A stretch of DNA of 39,717 nt from contig JAOAFU010000129.1 in the NCBI GenBank assembly GCA_026416115.1, positions 1 through 39,717 of the forward strand, written 5' to 3'. Numbering within the stretch: position 1 is the stretch's first letter; every line of letters begins with the position of its first letter. The notes beneath the pieces are model-generated. The model saw only the letters and a list, made by a program, of their open reading frames with translations, was not told the origin of the DNA and did not search any database. Source of the stretch: Bacteroidales bacterium (lineage in GTDB: Bacteria > Bacteroidota > Bacteroidia > Bacteroidales > DTGW01). Of this stretch, positions 26,446 through 35,512 are shown piece after piece. A program made the position numbers and the translations under genes.

Positions 26446-29358
26446 ATGCCGTACGAATTTGTGATGGTGTTGTCATCGCATCGTAAGCTTGGGGAGTTAC
26501 TATTACCCTATATTATCGATCGTAAACCCAACCAGTCGTATTTCCAGCTGGTCGAAATTTTAACACCCGAAAATATTAACTCATATCCTATATCTTTCTC
26601 AAATTCACAACTGCAGCTAGTTAAACTTACTGCCGAATATTCAGAACGTAGCATACATAAACTTTTTTGTAAAGGGAAAAATCTAAAAACTTTTTTCGAT
26701 ACTGTCGATAATGTTACTATTGAAACCCTTATACGACCCTACTGTGAAAAACGAATTGTAAAGTGTTTGCAAATACTCCAAAAAGAGCAAATAAAAATAT
26801 ATCGTAAAGAACGGAAGTATCAAATTGTACATACCGATGAAGAGGTTGAAGTTTATAAATCAAACCTTCTACCTGCTTTTAATTTTTGGCTCAAAGGAAA
26901 TGAGCTAAAATACTCTCTTAATCTTAGCGATGGGGTATCGACAATTAAACTTTTTGGTAGCCCGTTCACAGTCCTAACCGATCAACCCTTATCGGTACTT
27001 ATAGACAAGACCATTTATCTTATCGACGATATCGACTCAAAAAAAATTCTTCCTTTCTTTTCAAAAGATTTCATTGTTGTACCAGAAAAAAATGTCAGAA
27101 AATATCTTTCAACTTTTGTTCGAAATACTATTGCCAAATATTCGGTAAATGCCGATGGTTTCGATATTCGATTAGAAGACGCACAAGGGCAAACATTTTT
27201 ATTTTTCGAACCCGATTTATCGGGAAGTCCCGCATTCCGACTTGTATTTAAATATGGAAGTGCTCAGTTTCGTTACGAGATTGACATAGACCCATGTCAG
27301 GTGATTCTTAACGAAAATCAAGAAGGTTTTTCTTTTGTTAAGATTCCTAGAAATCTCGACTGGGAAAATTCGCAAATAGCATTTCTTAAGGCTATAGGTT
27401 TAAGACATTCTCAAGGAAGTTTTTTTAGAATCGGTTATTTGTCAGCCGATGGAGTTGAGCAAATTTATGAAACTTTGTTCTGGCTTAACCAATTTGCCGA
27501 TCAACTAAAAGAGAATAGAGTTGAAGTAATTGTAAGTTCTACTTATGAAAGATATTATACCGGAAAGATTGAACTGGAAACTCATGTGGAAGAAGGTATA
27601 GACTGGTTTGACATAAAAACTGTTGTAATCCTCGATGGTCATGCTATTCCATTTATCAGACTAAAACGATATATTCTAAACAATATTCGCGAGTATCCTT
27701 TACCCGATGGAAAAATAGTAGTCTTACCTTCATCCTGGTTTTCGAGATATCGCGATTTATTTATTTTTTCTACAGGCGAGAAAGAGCATTTGCGTTTGCG
27801 TAAGTGTCATGCTCAGGTGGTCAAATGGTGTCATCCCAATGCTAACATTGCAATGGCCGATAAGCTTGCAAACATAGCAACACAATCAGTTGTACCTTCC
27901 GATGTTTTGCCTCAAAACCTCCGTGCCGAACTTCGGCCCTATCAAAAGATTGGCTATTTTTGGATGTATCAGTTGCAAAAAAATAACCTCGGTGGGTGTC
28001 TTGCCGATGATATGGGCTTAGGAAAGACAATTCAAACTATTGCACTTTTGGTTAAAACTAAAGAAGAATTTTTCAAAAAAACGATGAATTTAACCCAAAA
28101 CAACGAGACAAGTAATACGAATAATCTGCCTACCTCGCTCATAGTTATGCCGGTGTCGTTGTTGCATAACTGGGAGAATGAATTTTTGCGTTTTGCCCCG
28201 CATCTTAAATTGTTGAAATATTTTGGAAGTCAGCGAACCAGGAATATTGCCGAACTTACAGAAGCAGATGTAATTCTTACATCGTATGGTATTATTCGAA
28301 ACGAAATCGAACAACTAAAACATATAACATTCGAATATGTTATTCTCGACGAAAGCCAGGTTATAAAAAATCCCGAATCGAAAATATATAAGGCTATTCT
28401 CCAGCTTAATGCTCATAATAGGATGGTACTGACGGGAACCCCCATAGAAAATTCTTTAACCGACTTATGGGCACAGCTTAATTTTGTCAATAGGAATATG
28501 TTGCTTAGTTTACCAGCTTTTAAAGAGGAATTCGTTCAACCTATCGAGAAACATAAAGATGAGCAAAAGGAGGAAAAACTCAAGCAATTGATCCAACCCT
28601 ATATTCTTCGTCGTCGAAAAGAGGATGTTCTCCAAGACCTTCCTTCTTTGAGCGAACAAATTGTTTATTGCGATATGACTGATGAACAACTTGAATTTTA
28701 TGAAAAAGAAAAATCGGCTGTTCGCAACGAAATTATGCAATCTATTGAACAAAAAGGTTTTCAGAAGTCGTCTATCATGATTTTGAAAGCATTGAATCGA
28801 TTACGACTCATTTCAAATCATCCATTACTGGTTGATCCTCAATACGAAGGGGGGTCGGGCAAATACGATGAAATTACCAGAAGCATCGAAAACATTATTT
28901 CGGAGAACCACAAAGTAATAGTTTTTTCATCCTATGTAAAACATATCAATCTTGTGATCCAATTTCTCGAAAATAATGGTTATCCATACGCTCTGCTCAC
29001 AGGGGCTACTACCGATCGTCAAGAGGTTGTTAAACGGTTTCAAACCGATCCGCACACTAAAATTTTTCTTATCAGTCTAAAAGCCGGAGGCACAGGGCTG
29101 AACCTCACTGCTGCCGATTATGTTTTTCTACTCGATCCTTGGTGGAATCCCGCAGCCGAAAATCAGGCTATTAGTCGAGCTCATCGAATTGGCCAGGATA
29201 AAAAAGTTTTTGTATATCGTTTCATCAGCTCTCAGTCGATAGAAGAAAAAATTATAACGTTACAACAGAAAAAACAAGCAATATTCAATACTTTTGTAAA
29301 TAGTGCCAATCCATTTCAAATGTTCGATCCGTCCGATATGAGTGAATTGTTTAGTTAA
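26446..29358 (+). CDS. SNF2-family DNA-dependent ATPase/helicase
   Basis: About 970-aa SWI2/SNF2 ATPase. The first ~450 residues are the family-specific N-terminal region of Bacteroidetes SNF2 proteins (SSHRKLGELLLPYII, IRPYCEKRIVKCLQ type blocks). The helicase core follows: motif I LADDMGLGKTIQT (about 520), motif II DESQVIKN (about 635, DESQ and not DEAH), motif III LTGTPIENSLTDLWAQLNF, and the C-terminal RecA lobe with GGTGLNLTAADYVFLLDPWWNPAAE and RAHRIGQDKKVFVYRFI. I chose the ATG at 26446 because MPYEFVMVLSSHRKLG resembles the usual N-terminus; a GTG at 26350 would add 32 residues. It may remodel protein-DNA or RNA polymerase complexes; the role in bacteria is poorly known. YihY follows after 14 nt. 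Confidence 0.9.
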   Translation: MPYEFVMVLSSHRKLGELLLPYIIDRKPNQSYFQLVEILTPENINSYPISFSNSQLQLVKLTAEYSERSIHKLFCKGKNLKTFFDTVDNVTIETLIRPYCEKRIVKCLQILQKEQIKIYRKERKYQIVHTDEEVEVYKSNLLPAFNFWLKGNELKYSLNLSDGVSTIKLFGSPFTVLTDQPLSVLIDKTIYLIDDIDSKKILPFFSKDFIVVPEKNVRKYLSTFVRNTIAKYSVNADGFDIRLEDAQGQTFLFFEPDLSGSPAFRLVFKYGSAQFRYEIDIDPCQVILNENQEGFSFVKIPRNLDWENSQIAFLKAIGLRHSQGSFFRIGYLSADGVEQIYETLFWLNQFADQLKENRVEVIVSSTYERYYTGKIELETHVEEGIDWFDIKTVVILDGHAIPFIRLKRYILNNIREYPLPDGKIVVLPSSWFSRYRDLFIFSTGEKEHLRLRKCHAQVVKWCHPNANIAMADKLANIATQSVVPSDVLPQNLRAELRPYQKIGYFWMYQLQKNNLGGCLADDMGLGKTIQTIALLVKTKEEFFKKTMNLTQNNETSNTNNLPTSLIVMPVSLLHNWENEFLRFAPHLKLLKYFGSQRTRNIAELTEADVILTSYGIIRNEIEQLKHITFEYVILDESQVIKNPESKIYKAILQLNAHNRMVLTGTPIENSLTDLWAQLNFVNRNMLLSLPAFKEEFVQPIEKHKDEQKEEKLKQLIQPYILRRRKEDVLQDLPSLSEQIVYCDMTDEQLEFYEKEKSAVRNEIMQSIEQKGFQKSSIMILKALNRLRLISNHPLLVDPQYEGGSGKYDEITRSIENIISENHKVIVFSSYVKHINLVIQFLENNGYPYALLTGATTDRQEVVKRFQTDPHTKIFLISLKAGGTGLNLTAADYVFLLDPWWNPAAENQAISRAHRIGQDKKVFVYRFISSQSIEEKIITLQQKKQAIFNTFVNSANPFQMFDPSDMSELFS

Positions 29359-29372
29359 CTGAAAATTTATCT

Positions 29373-30647
29373 ATGAACAATAAATTTTATCATTGGTGCC
29401 AAAATGTAATTCCTTCCATTAGGAAAGGATGGAAAGCTTTTTGGGTGTCGATACGTTATTTGTTCGATTATCAGACAACGATGAAGGCTTCGGCGCTAAC
29501 TTATTTTACATTACTATCCATAGTTCCCATAGTTGCCCTCGTTTTTGCAATTGCCAAAAATTTTGGCATGGAACAGGTTATACAGCAGGAAATAATACGT
29601 CATTTGAGTGGACAGGAAGCGGTAATGAATTGGGTAATAAAACTTGCAAACTCGATTATCCACAAGGCCAAGAGTGGGATATTGGCAGGTGTGGGTTTAG
29701 TCCTGCTTTTTTGGGCAATACTTCGTTTATTAGTCAACATGGAGAATGCTTTTAACGACATTTGGCAGGTTAGAAGAGGAAGAAGCATTGGCCGAAAATT
29801 CGCCGACTATACGGCTATTATCGTCCTTTCACCCATTGTCCTCATTTTATCCATGTCGTTTACAATTTATTTAAGTACAAAAGTCGAATTATGGATAAAA
29901 TTTAAATATATCAAACCTTTTGTAGGCGCACTCTTGGGTATTATACCCTATGCTTTGTTGTGGCTTTTATTTACTGTACTCTACAAGGCTATGCCAAATA
30001 CTCGAGTTAAGGCACGTTCGGCCATAATTGCGGGAATTCTTACCGGAAGTTTGTTTCAGATCATACAATGGATTTATGTTCAATTTCAAATAGGGGTTTC
30101 AAATTTGAATGCGCTCTATGGGAGTTTTGCTGCTCTTCCCTTATTTATGATTTGGGTTCAAACAAGTTGGTTGGTTGTCCTTGTAGGAGGCCATTTTTGT
30201 TATACTCTTCAAAATTTCGAAAAGCTAGAATTTGAAAAAGATGTAGAAAAAATTAGCAACCGCTATAGAAATATCATTGCTTTACTCATCGTCCACTATA
30301 TAGTACAAAAATTTGTTAATCAAGAAATTCCTCCTACTGCTGAAGAAATATCCGAAGAGAATCAATTGCCAGCCCGTGTTGTAAGGCAGTTACTCAACCA
30401 ACTCGAAGAGGTTAGGATTGTTGCGCCAACCCCTGTATCAAACGAAGCTATGGGTTACTTTCCTGCTGTTGATATTCAAAAGCTTACTGTACTCGATGTG
30501 ATTAACAGACTCGATCAGCTGGGAATAAACAATTTACCTATAGCCGAAGGTAAAGGAATTGGAAATATTACCCAGGCCCTTGATAAAATTTCGGAGCATA
30601 TTTATCTTTCCAACCTCAATATGCTAGTAAAGGATATCATGAAGTAA
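29373..30647 (+). CDS. YihY/BrkB-family inner-membrane protein
   Basis: 424-aa membrane protein. About six membrane helices lie in residues 35-285, with the family landmarks ASALTYFTLLSIVPIVALVFAIAKNFG, NDIWQVRRGRS, YKAMPNTRVKARSAIIAGI and LNALYGSFAALPLFMIWVQTSW. The ~140-residue cytoplasmic tail (about 285-424) resembles a winged-helix-like region (EISEENQLPARVVRQLLNQLEEVRIV) common in Bacteroidetes members. YihY was once called RNase BN, but that assignment was wrong; the function is unknown. It begins 14 nt after the SNF2 helicase gene and is probably co-transcribed. No terminator is evident after it. Confidence 0.9.
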   Translation: MNNKFYHWCQNVIPSIRKGWKAFWVSIRYLFDYQTTMKASALTYFTLLSIVPIVALVFAIAKNFGMEQVIQQEIIRHLSGQEAVMNWVIKLANSIIHKAKSGILAGVGLVLLFWAILRLLVNMENAFNDIWQVRRGRSIGRKFADYTAIIVLSPIVLILSMSFTIYLSTKVELWIKFKYIKPFVGALLGIIPYALLWLLFTVLYKAMPNTRVKARSAIIAGILTGSLFQIIQWIYVQFQIGVSNLNALYGSFAALPLFMIWVQTSWLVVLVGGHFCYTLQNFEKLEFEKDVEKISNRYRNIIALLIVHYIVQKFVNQEIPPTAEEISEENQLPARVVRQLLNQLEEVRIVAPTPVSNEAMGYFPAVDIQKLTVLDVINRLDQLGINNLPIAEGKGIGNITQALDKISEHIYLSNLNMLVKDIMK

Positions 30648-30780
30648 CCAAATTATATTCTTGAATTTGATTTTGGATTTCTTGTCAAAGTATATCTCCA
30701 ACTTATTTTGTGCTCTTTCACAAGAAAAAAAAGAAACAACATAAGTACTAAAGAAATTCTTTATTTCAAGAGGTTTGAAG

Positions 30781-30945
30781 ATGATTTCTACGTATTTCGT
30801 CTTTATAAAGAGAAATATTCCAATCAAACTCAAAAAAATAATAGAAGAAATATGGTTTTGGTTTGTAAGAAAATTTTCTTTAAAAGGCCGTTACAATAAC
30901 TTTTTTTATTATTCTCTGCTTTCATACCGCAAACGTTTGAATTGA
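30781..30945 (+). CDS. Possible small ORF with Shine-Dalgarno-like AGAGG
   Basis: A 54-codon frame starts at ATG 30781, preceded by AGAGG with a 7-nt spacer, which is a better ribosome-binding site than most genes here have. The product would be basic and aromatic (MISTYFVFIKRNIPIK ... YYSLLSYRKRLN). I recognise no family and the region is AT-rich, so it may be chance. No promoter of the usual type was found close upstream. Confidence 0.2.
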   Translation: MISTYFVFIKRNIPIKLKKIIEEIWFWFVRKFSLKGRYNNFFYYSLLSYRKRLN

Positions 30946-31033
30946 GAGATTTCTTGCCTTTTGTAGCCTATAAATTCATAAATTTTTTCAATTTGATGCC
31001 TGCTTCTTATACCTGTTCCCTTTTATTAAGCAG

Positions 31034-31041
31034 TATATTTG
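31034..31041 (+). promoter_or_regulatory. Putative -7 element of the maltose cluster
   Basis: TATATTTG matches TAnnTTTG and sits 54 nt before the MFS transporter ATG. No TTTG at -33 distance is seen, so activation by a regulator is possible but not shown. Confidence 0.35.
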
Positions 31042-31095
31042 AATAAGGATAAATAATTTGTTATTTCAATAGTTTAATGAAATTAATATATACCT

Positions 31096-32412
31096 ATGAA
31101 ACAAAAACCAAATTTAACTTTTTTTCAACTCTGGAGCATGAGCTTTGGGTTTTTGGGAGTGCAGATAGGGTATTCTTTGCAAAACGGTAATGCGAGTCGC
31201 ATTCTTTCGGCTTTAGGAGCTCATGTTGAAACGCTTAGCTATTTTTGGTTAGCAGCACCCCTTACTGGAATGATAATTCAACCTTTGATTGGTCACTGGA
31301 GCGATCGTACTTGGACCCGATTTGGACGTCGAATTCCTTTTATAGTTGGTGGTTCGATATTAGCAGCAGCCTCAATGTTCTTCATGCCTAACTCAGGATC
31401 TTTTGCACACATTATGCCTATTTTGCTTTTTGGTGCTATAATGCTTGTGTTGATGGATGCCTCTTTTAACATTACCATGCAGCCTTTTCGTGCTTTGGTT
31501 GGCGATAAGGTTAACGAAAGTCAACGAAATGCTGGTTATGCAATTCAAAGTTTTTTAATCAATGTAGGAGCAATAATTGGTTCATTACTTCCCTTCTTCC
31601 TCGCTAAGATTGGAGTTCAAAATGTTCCAGAAGAAGGAAAAACAGTTGCTCCTTCAGTTATATGGTCTTTTTATATTGGTGGAACAATTCTATTACTTTC
31701 AGTTCTTTTTACTGCTTTTACTACTAAAGAATATAAGCCAACTAAAGATGAAGCTCTTGATCAAGATCATATTCATAGTGCAAATAAAACCAATTGGTTA
31801 TCGATTATTAAGGAAATACCCTCTGTGATGATTCGACTGGGTATAGTACAGTTTTTTTCCTGGTTTGCTCTTTTTCTCATGTGGGTTTACACGACGCCCG
31901 GAGTTGCGCAAAATGTGTGGAAAACTTTACCTAACGATTCTGTCTCGGCAGCATACAACGATGCTGGTAATTGGGTTGGGGTAATTTTTGCTGTTTATAG
32001 CTTCTTTGCAGCAATTTACGCAATATTCATGGCACGTTTAGCTAATCGCTGGGGAAGAAAAAGCGTTTATTCTCTTTCTCTTTTGTTGGGAGGAGTAGGT
32101 CTTTTGTCAATGGTTTTTATTCATCAACCTACGGGATTAATTTATTCTATGATTGGTGTAGGAATAGCCTGGGCGGCAATATTGGCTATGCCCTATGCAA
32201 TCTTATCCGCCTCAATTCCATCTGATAAGATGGGTGTTTATATGGGCATTTTTAACATTACTATCACAGTACCGCAAATAGCTGCCGGTCTACTGGGAGG
32301 GATTATACTTAAAACTCTCGGAGGAAAAGCCATTATGATGTTAGGCGTGGCTGGTGTATCTATGCTCTTAGCTGCAGTTATGGTAATTATGATTAACGAA
32401 AAAAATAAGTAA
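31096..32412 (+). CDS. MFS sugar transporter, SLC45/GPH-like, probable maltose importer
   Basis: 438-aa inner-membrane carrier with 12 predicted helices. The N-terminal block FGFLGVQIGYSLQNGNASRIL and the loop motif GHWSDRTWTRFGRRIPFI are typical of sucrose/maltose cation symporters of the SLC45/GPH-like group found beside GH65 genes in Bacteroidetes. The beta-phosphoglucomutase gene starts 1 nt after its stop, so they are co-translated. With the downstream phosphorylase and amylase it most likely brings maltose or short maltodextrins into the cytoplasm. Other alpha-disaccharides remain possible. Confidence 0.85.
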   Translation: MKQKPNLTFFQLWSMSFGFLGVQIGYSLQNGNASRILSALGAHVETLSYFWLAAPLTGMIIQPLIGHWSDRTWTRFGRRIPFIVGGSILAAASMFFMPNSGSFAHIMPILLFGAIMLVLMDASFNITMQPFRALVGDKVNESQRNAGYAIQSFLINVGAIIGSLLPFFLAKIGVQNVPEEGKTVAPSVIWSFYIGGTILLLSVLFTAFTTKEYKPTKDEALDQDHIHSANKTNWLSIIKEIPSVMIRLGIVQFFSWFALFLMWVYTTPGVAQNVWKTLPNDSVSAAYNDAGNWVGVIFAVYSFFAAIYAIFMARLANRWGRKSVYSLSLLLGGVGLLSMVFIHQPTGLIYSMIGVGIAWAAILAMPYAILSASIPSDKMGVYMGIFNITITVPQIAAGLLGGIILKTLGGKAIMMLGVAGVSMLLAAVMVIMINEKNK

Positions 32413-32413
32413 C

Positions 32414-33067
32414 ATGACAAAGGCTGTTATTTTCGATTTAGACGGGGTTATTGTCGATACTGCAAAATATCATTATCTGGCGTGGAAGCGCTTAGCCAAC
32501 GAACTGGGTTTCGAATTCACCGAACATCATAACGAACGCTTGAAAGGTGTGAGTCGTATGGCTTCGCTCGAAATTCTTCTATCGGTTGGTGAAATTACCG
32601 ACCTTACAGAAGAAGAAAAAATTAAGTTGGCCGAAAAAAAGAACCAATGGTATGTAGAATATATCGAAAAAATTACTCCCGATGAAATTTTACCGGGCTT
32701 TCTTCCCTTACTCGATTATCTTAAAACAAAAAGTGTGAAAACTGCTGTTGGCTCGGCAAGTAAAAATGCAGGTACCATTCTTTCAAGGCTTGGTTTACTC
32801 GGTAAGTTCGATGCTTTAGTTGATGGGAATAGAATTACCAAAGCAAAACCCGACCCCGAAGTTTTCACCTTAGCCGCCGACGACTTAGGGGTTAGCTACA
32901 AAAGCTGTGTTGTTATTGAGGATGCCGAAGCAGGAATTGAAGCTGCATTAAGGGCAGGTATGAAATGCATCGGTATAGGTAATCCTGCTATTTTAAGTAA
33001 AGCCAATAGAGTGGTTGCTTCATTGACAGAAATTGATTATTCCGAAATTTTGAATATGGCAGATTAA
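32414..33067 (+). CDS. pgmB: Beta-phosphoglucomutase
   Basis: 217-aa HAD-superfamily mutase that turns beta-glucose 1-phosphate into glucose 6-phosphate. The nucleophile and acid/base pair Asp8/Asp10 are in FDLDGVIVDTA; the cap-domain sequence KYHYLAWKRLANELG is typical for beta-PGM and not for phosphatases. Other HAD motifs are GSASKNA, KAKPDPEVF and EDAEAGIEAA. It supplies the step after GH65 phosphorolysis, since inverting GH65 enzymes release the beta anomer. Position and 1-nt spacing after the transporter make an operon certain in practice. Confidence 0.94.
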   Translation: MTKAVIFDLDGVIVDTAKYHYLAWKRLANELGFEFTEHHNERLKGVSRMASLEILLSVGEITDLTEEEKIKLAEKKNQWYVEYIEKITPDEILPGFLPLLDYLKTKSVKTAVGSASKNAGTILSRLGLLGKFDALVDGNRITKAKPDPEVFTLAADDLGVSYKSCVVIEDAEAGIEAALRAGMKCIGIGNPAILSKANRVVASLTEIDYSEILNMAD

Positions 33068-33128
33068 ATTTTATATAAGCAACTCATTAAAAAAAAATAC
33101 AACCAAAAACTCAATAAAAATATTTACT

Positions 33129-35447
33129 ATGAAAAAGTATTTGCAGGTTCACCCTTGGAAAGTGATAGAGGATGGTTTCGATGCAGCCAATGTTGAGGCT
33201 TCCGAGAGTATTTTCAGCCTGGGTAATGGTAAAATGGGACAAAGGGCTAACTTCGAAGAACAATATTCGGGACACAGCTTACAAGGTAACTATTTTGCCG
33301 GTATATTTTATCCCGACAAAACACGTGTTGGATGGTGGAAGATAGGATACCCCGAATATTTCGGGAAAATGATTAACTCAGTTAACTGGGTTGGCATCGA
33401 CGTTTTTATCGACGATGAACCTCTCGATTTGGCAAACTGTAAGGTATTTCAGTTTCGTCGCGAGCTCGATATGAAAGAGGGTAGCTTGAGCCGAAGTTTT
33501 TATGCCGAACTACCCTCGGGTAAAATGGTTCAGGTGCAGGCTAAACGTTTTATCAGTATGGCTAACACTCGCCTTGCTGCCATCCAATATGCCATTACTG
33601 CTGTAAATTTCAAAGGAATAATTTCTCTAATTCCTTATCTCGACGGGGACGTTAAAAACAGGGACTCGAACTACAACGAAAAATTTTGGGACGAGGTTTC
33701 GAAAGTATCCAATGAAAATTGGTCGGGACTTATTGTAAAAACTAAAAAACTCGACTACCATGTGGGCAGTGGTATGAGGATTATTTTACAAAAAAATAAT
33801 CATCCCATATCGATCTCTTCCGAAACCATCCAACGGAATAAATATGTAGGTCGTCGTTATGAGGTAGCTGTAGAGAATAATCAGGTCATAACCGTTTACA
33901 AATATGTATGCAATGTTACCTCTCTCGATATTCAACCATCCCATATGTTCGATGTTATTGAGAACGAGTTAAATACTGCTACACAAACAGGGTTCGACAA
34001 ACTGCTCGATATGCATCGACAGGTATGGTTAGCTAAATGGGAGAGAAGTGATATTGTTATCGAAGGCGACGATGAAGCCCAACAGGGCATTCGTTTTAAT
34101 ATATTTCAACTTAATCAAACTTACACTGGCGATGACGAACGATTAAATATTGGTCCCAAAGGTTTTACAGGCGAAAAATATGGGGGTGGTACCTACTGGG
34201 ACACTGAAGCTTTCTGTTTTCCCTTTTACCTTTGTACTGCTAGCCAGAATGTTGCACGAAATCTACTCTTATATCGATATCGGCAACTTGATAAGGCCAT
34301 TGAAAATGCTCAAAAACTCGGTTTCTCCGATGGTGCAGCTCTATTTCCCATGGTAACGGTTAATGGGGAAGAATGTCATAACGAGTGGGAAATAACGTTC
34401 GAAGAAATCCACCGCAACGGTGCCATAGCTTATGCTATTTACAACTATGTCAAACATACCGACGATAAAGATTATCTTATTCAACATGGACTTGAAGTGC
34501 TAATTGCTATTTCTCGGTTCTGGAGTCAAAGGGTTAACTTTTCTAAAGTTAAAAACAAATACGTAATCCTTGGAGTTACAGGCCCTAATGAATATGAGAA
34601 CAATGTTAATAATAACTGGTATACAAACTTTATCGCCCGATGGACGCTCTCCTATACACTCGAAGCAATTGGGTATGTAAAGCAAAAATCTCCACAGGTT
34701 TATGAAAAACTCTGTCACAAAATTCGGTTCAACGAATCAGACGAAACTGCTCGATGGAAAGATATTATCGAAAATATCTACCTGCCTGTTATTGAGGGTA
34801 CCCATATTTTTCTCCAGCAAGAAGGTTTTCTCGATAAAGAAATTCAAACTGTCGATGCAATCCCAAAAAATCAGCGTCCTATCAATCAACACTGGTCGTG
34901 GGACAGAATATTACGAAGTTGTTTTATTAAACAGGCCGATGTATTGCAGGGCATTTATTTCTTCCTCGATAAATTCACTATGAAAGAAGTTGAGGATAAT
35001 TTCAACTATTACGAACCCATGACAGTTCACGAATCATCTCTTTCGCCCAGCATTCATAGTGTCATTGCTTCGCACATTAATAACGTTGAGAAGGCTTATG
35101 AACTATATCTTCGTACCTCTCGGCTCGACCTCGACGATTATAATCGCGAAGTAAAAGAAGGTCTACATATTACCTCAATGGCTGGTAGTTGGTTAGCTAT
35201 TGTCGAAGGGTTTGCTCGCAAACGAATTGTTGATGGTAAACTTAGTTTCAATCCTCTTATTGTGCCTAAATGGAAAAGCTATAACTTTAAAATTCAATAT
35301 CGTAATCAAATTGTCGAATTACAGGTAAAAAACGAAGAAGTCGCTATTATTAACCATAGTGCTCGTCCTTTGGAGATTTACCTGTATGGTACTTTGTATA
35401 CAATTGCCGAAAATGGCACATTACATTACAAGAAACAAATGGCTTAA
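33129..35447 (+). CDS. GH65 maltose phosphorylase (family 65 glycoside phosphorylase)
   Basis: 772-aa enzyme: an N-terminal beta-sandwich, an (alpha/alpha)6 barrel and a small C-terminal beta domain. The presumed general acid Glu488 lies in VTGPNEYENNVNNNWYTN, at almost the same position as the catalytic Glu487 reported for Lactobacillus brevis maltose phosphorylase. Other blocks are GGTYWDTEAFCFPFYL, NGEECHNEWEITFEEIHRNG and MTVHESSLSPSIHS. It cleaves maltose with phosphate to glucose and beta-glucose 1-phosphate, which the neighbouring mutase uses. No signal peptide, so it is cytoplasmic. Trehalose, kojibiose or nigerose phosphorylases share the fold, but the motifs and context favour maltose. 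Confidence 0.9.
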   Translation: MKKYLQVHPWKVIEDGFDAANVEASESIFSLGNGKMGQRANFEEQYSGHSLQGNYFAGIFYPDKTRVGWWKIGYPEYFGKMINSVNWVGIDVFIDDEPLDLANCKVFQFRRELDMKEGSLSRSFYAELPSGKMVQVQAKRFISMANTRLAAIQYAITAVNFKGIISLIPYLDGDVKNRDSNYNEKFWDEVSKVSNENWSGLIVKTKKLDYHVGSGMRIILQKNNHPISISSETIQRNKYVGRRYEVAVENNQVITVYKYVCNVTSLDIQPSHMFDVIENELNTATQTGFDKLLDMHRQVWLAKWERSDIVIEGDDEAQQGIRFNIFQLNQTYTGDDERLNIGPKGFTGEKYGGGTYWDTEAFCFPFYLCTASQNVARNLLLYRYRQLDKAIENAQKLGFSDGAALFPMVTVNGEECHNEWEITFEEIHRNGAIAYAIYNYVKHTDDKDYLIQHGLEVLIAISRFWSQRVNFSKVKNKYVILGVTGPNEYENNVNNNWYTNFIARWTLSYTLEAIGYVKQKSPQVYEKLCHKIRFNESDETARWKDIIENIYLPVIEGTHIFLQQEGFLDKEIQTVDAIPKNQRPINQHWSWDRILRSCFIKQADVLQGIYFFLDKFTMKEVEDNFNYYEPMTVHESSLSPSIHSVIASHINNVEKAYELYLRTSRLDLDDYNREVKEGLHITSMAGSWLAIVEGFARKRIVDGKLSFNPLIVPKWKSYNFKIQYRNQIVELQVKNEEVAIINHSARPLEIYLYGTLYTIAENGTLHYKKQMA

Positions 35448-35512
35448 TATAGAAAAAATTAAATAGCTTTATTCCAAGAAATTAATTTTTAAACATTTTA
35501 ATCATTACGACA

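Larger units (their letters stand above)
30648..31095. other. Non-coding region between yihY and the maltose cluster
   Basis: 448 bp, AT-rich. It contains a possible 54-codon ORF (30781-30945) noted separately and a -7-like box near 31034. A short GTTA/TAAC hairpin followed by TTTTTTTATT at about 30890-30910 is a weak terminator candidate. I see no RNA gene, repeat or regulator gene here. Confidence 0.45.

Noticed and set aside
25920-29358. A SNF2-based phage-defence island
   Set aside because: No nuclease, methylase, DUF1998-like or other defence gene is present; the neighbours (yihY, kinase-RapZ) are housekeeping in type.
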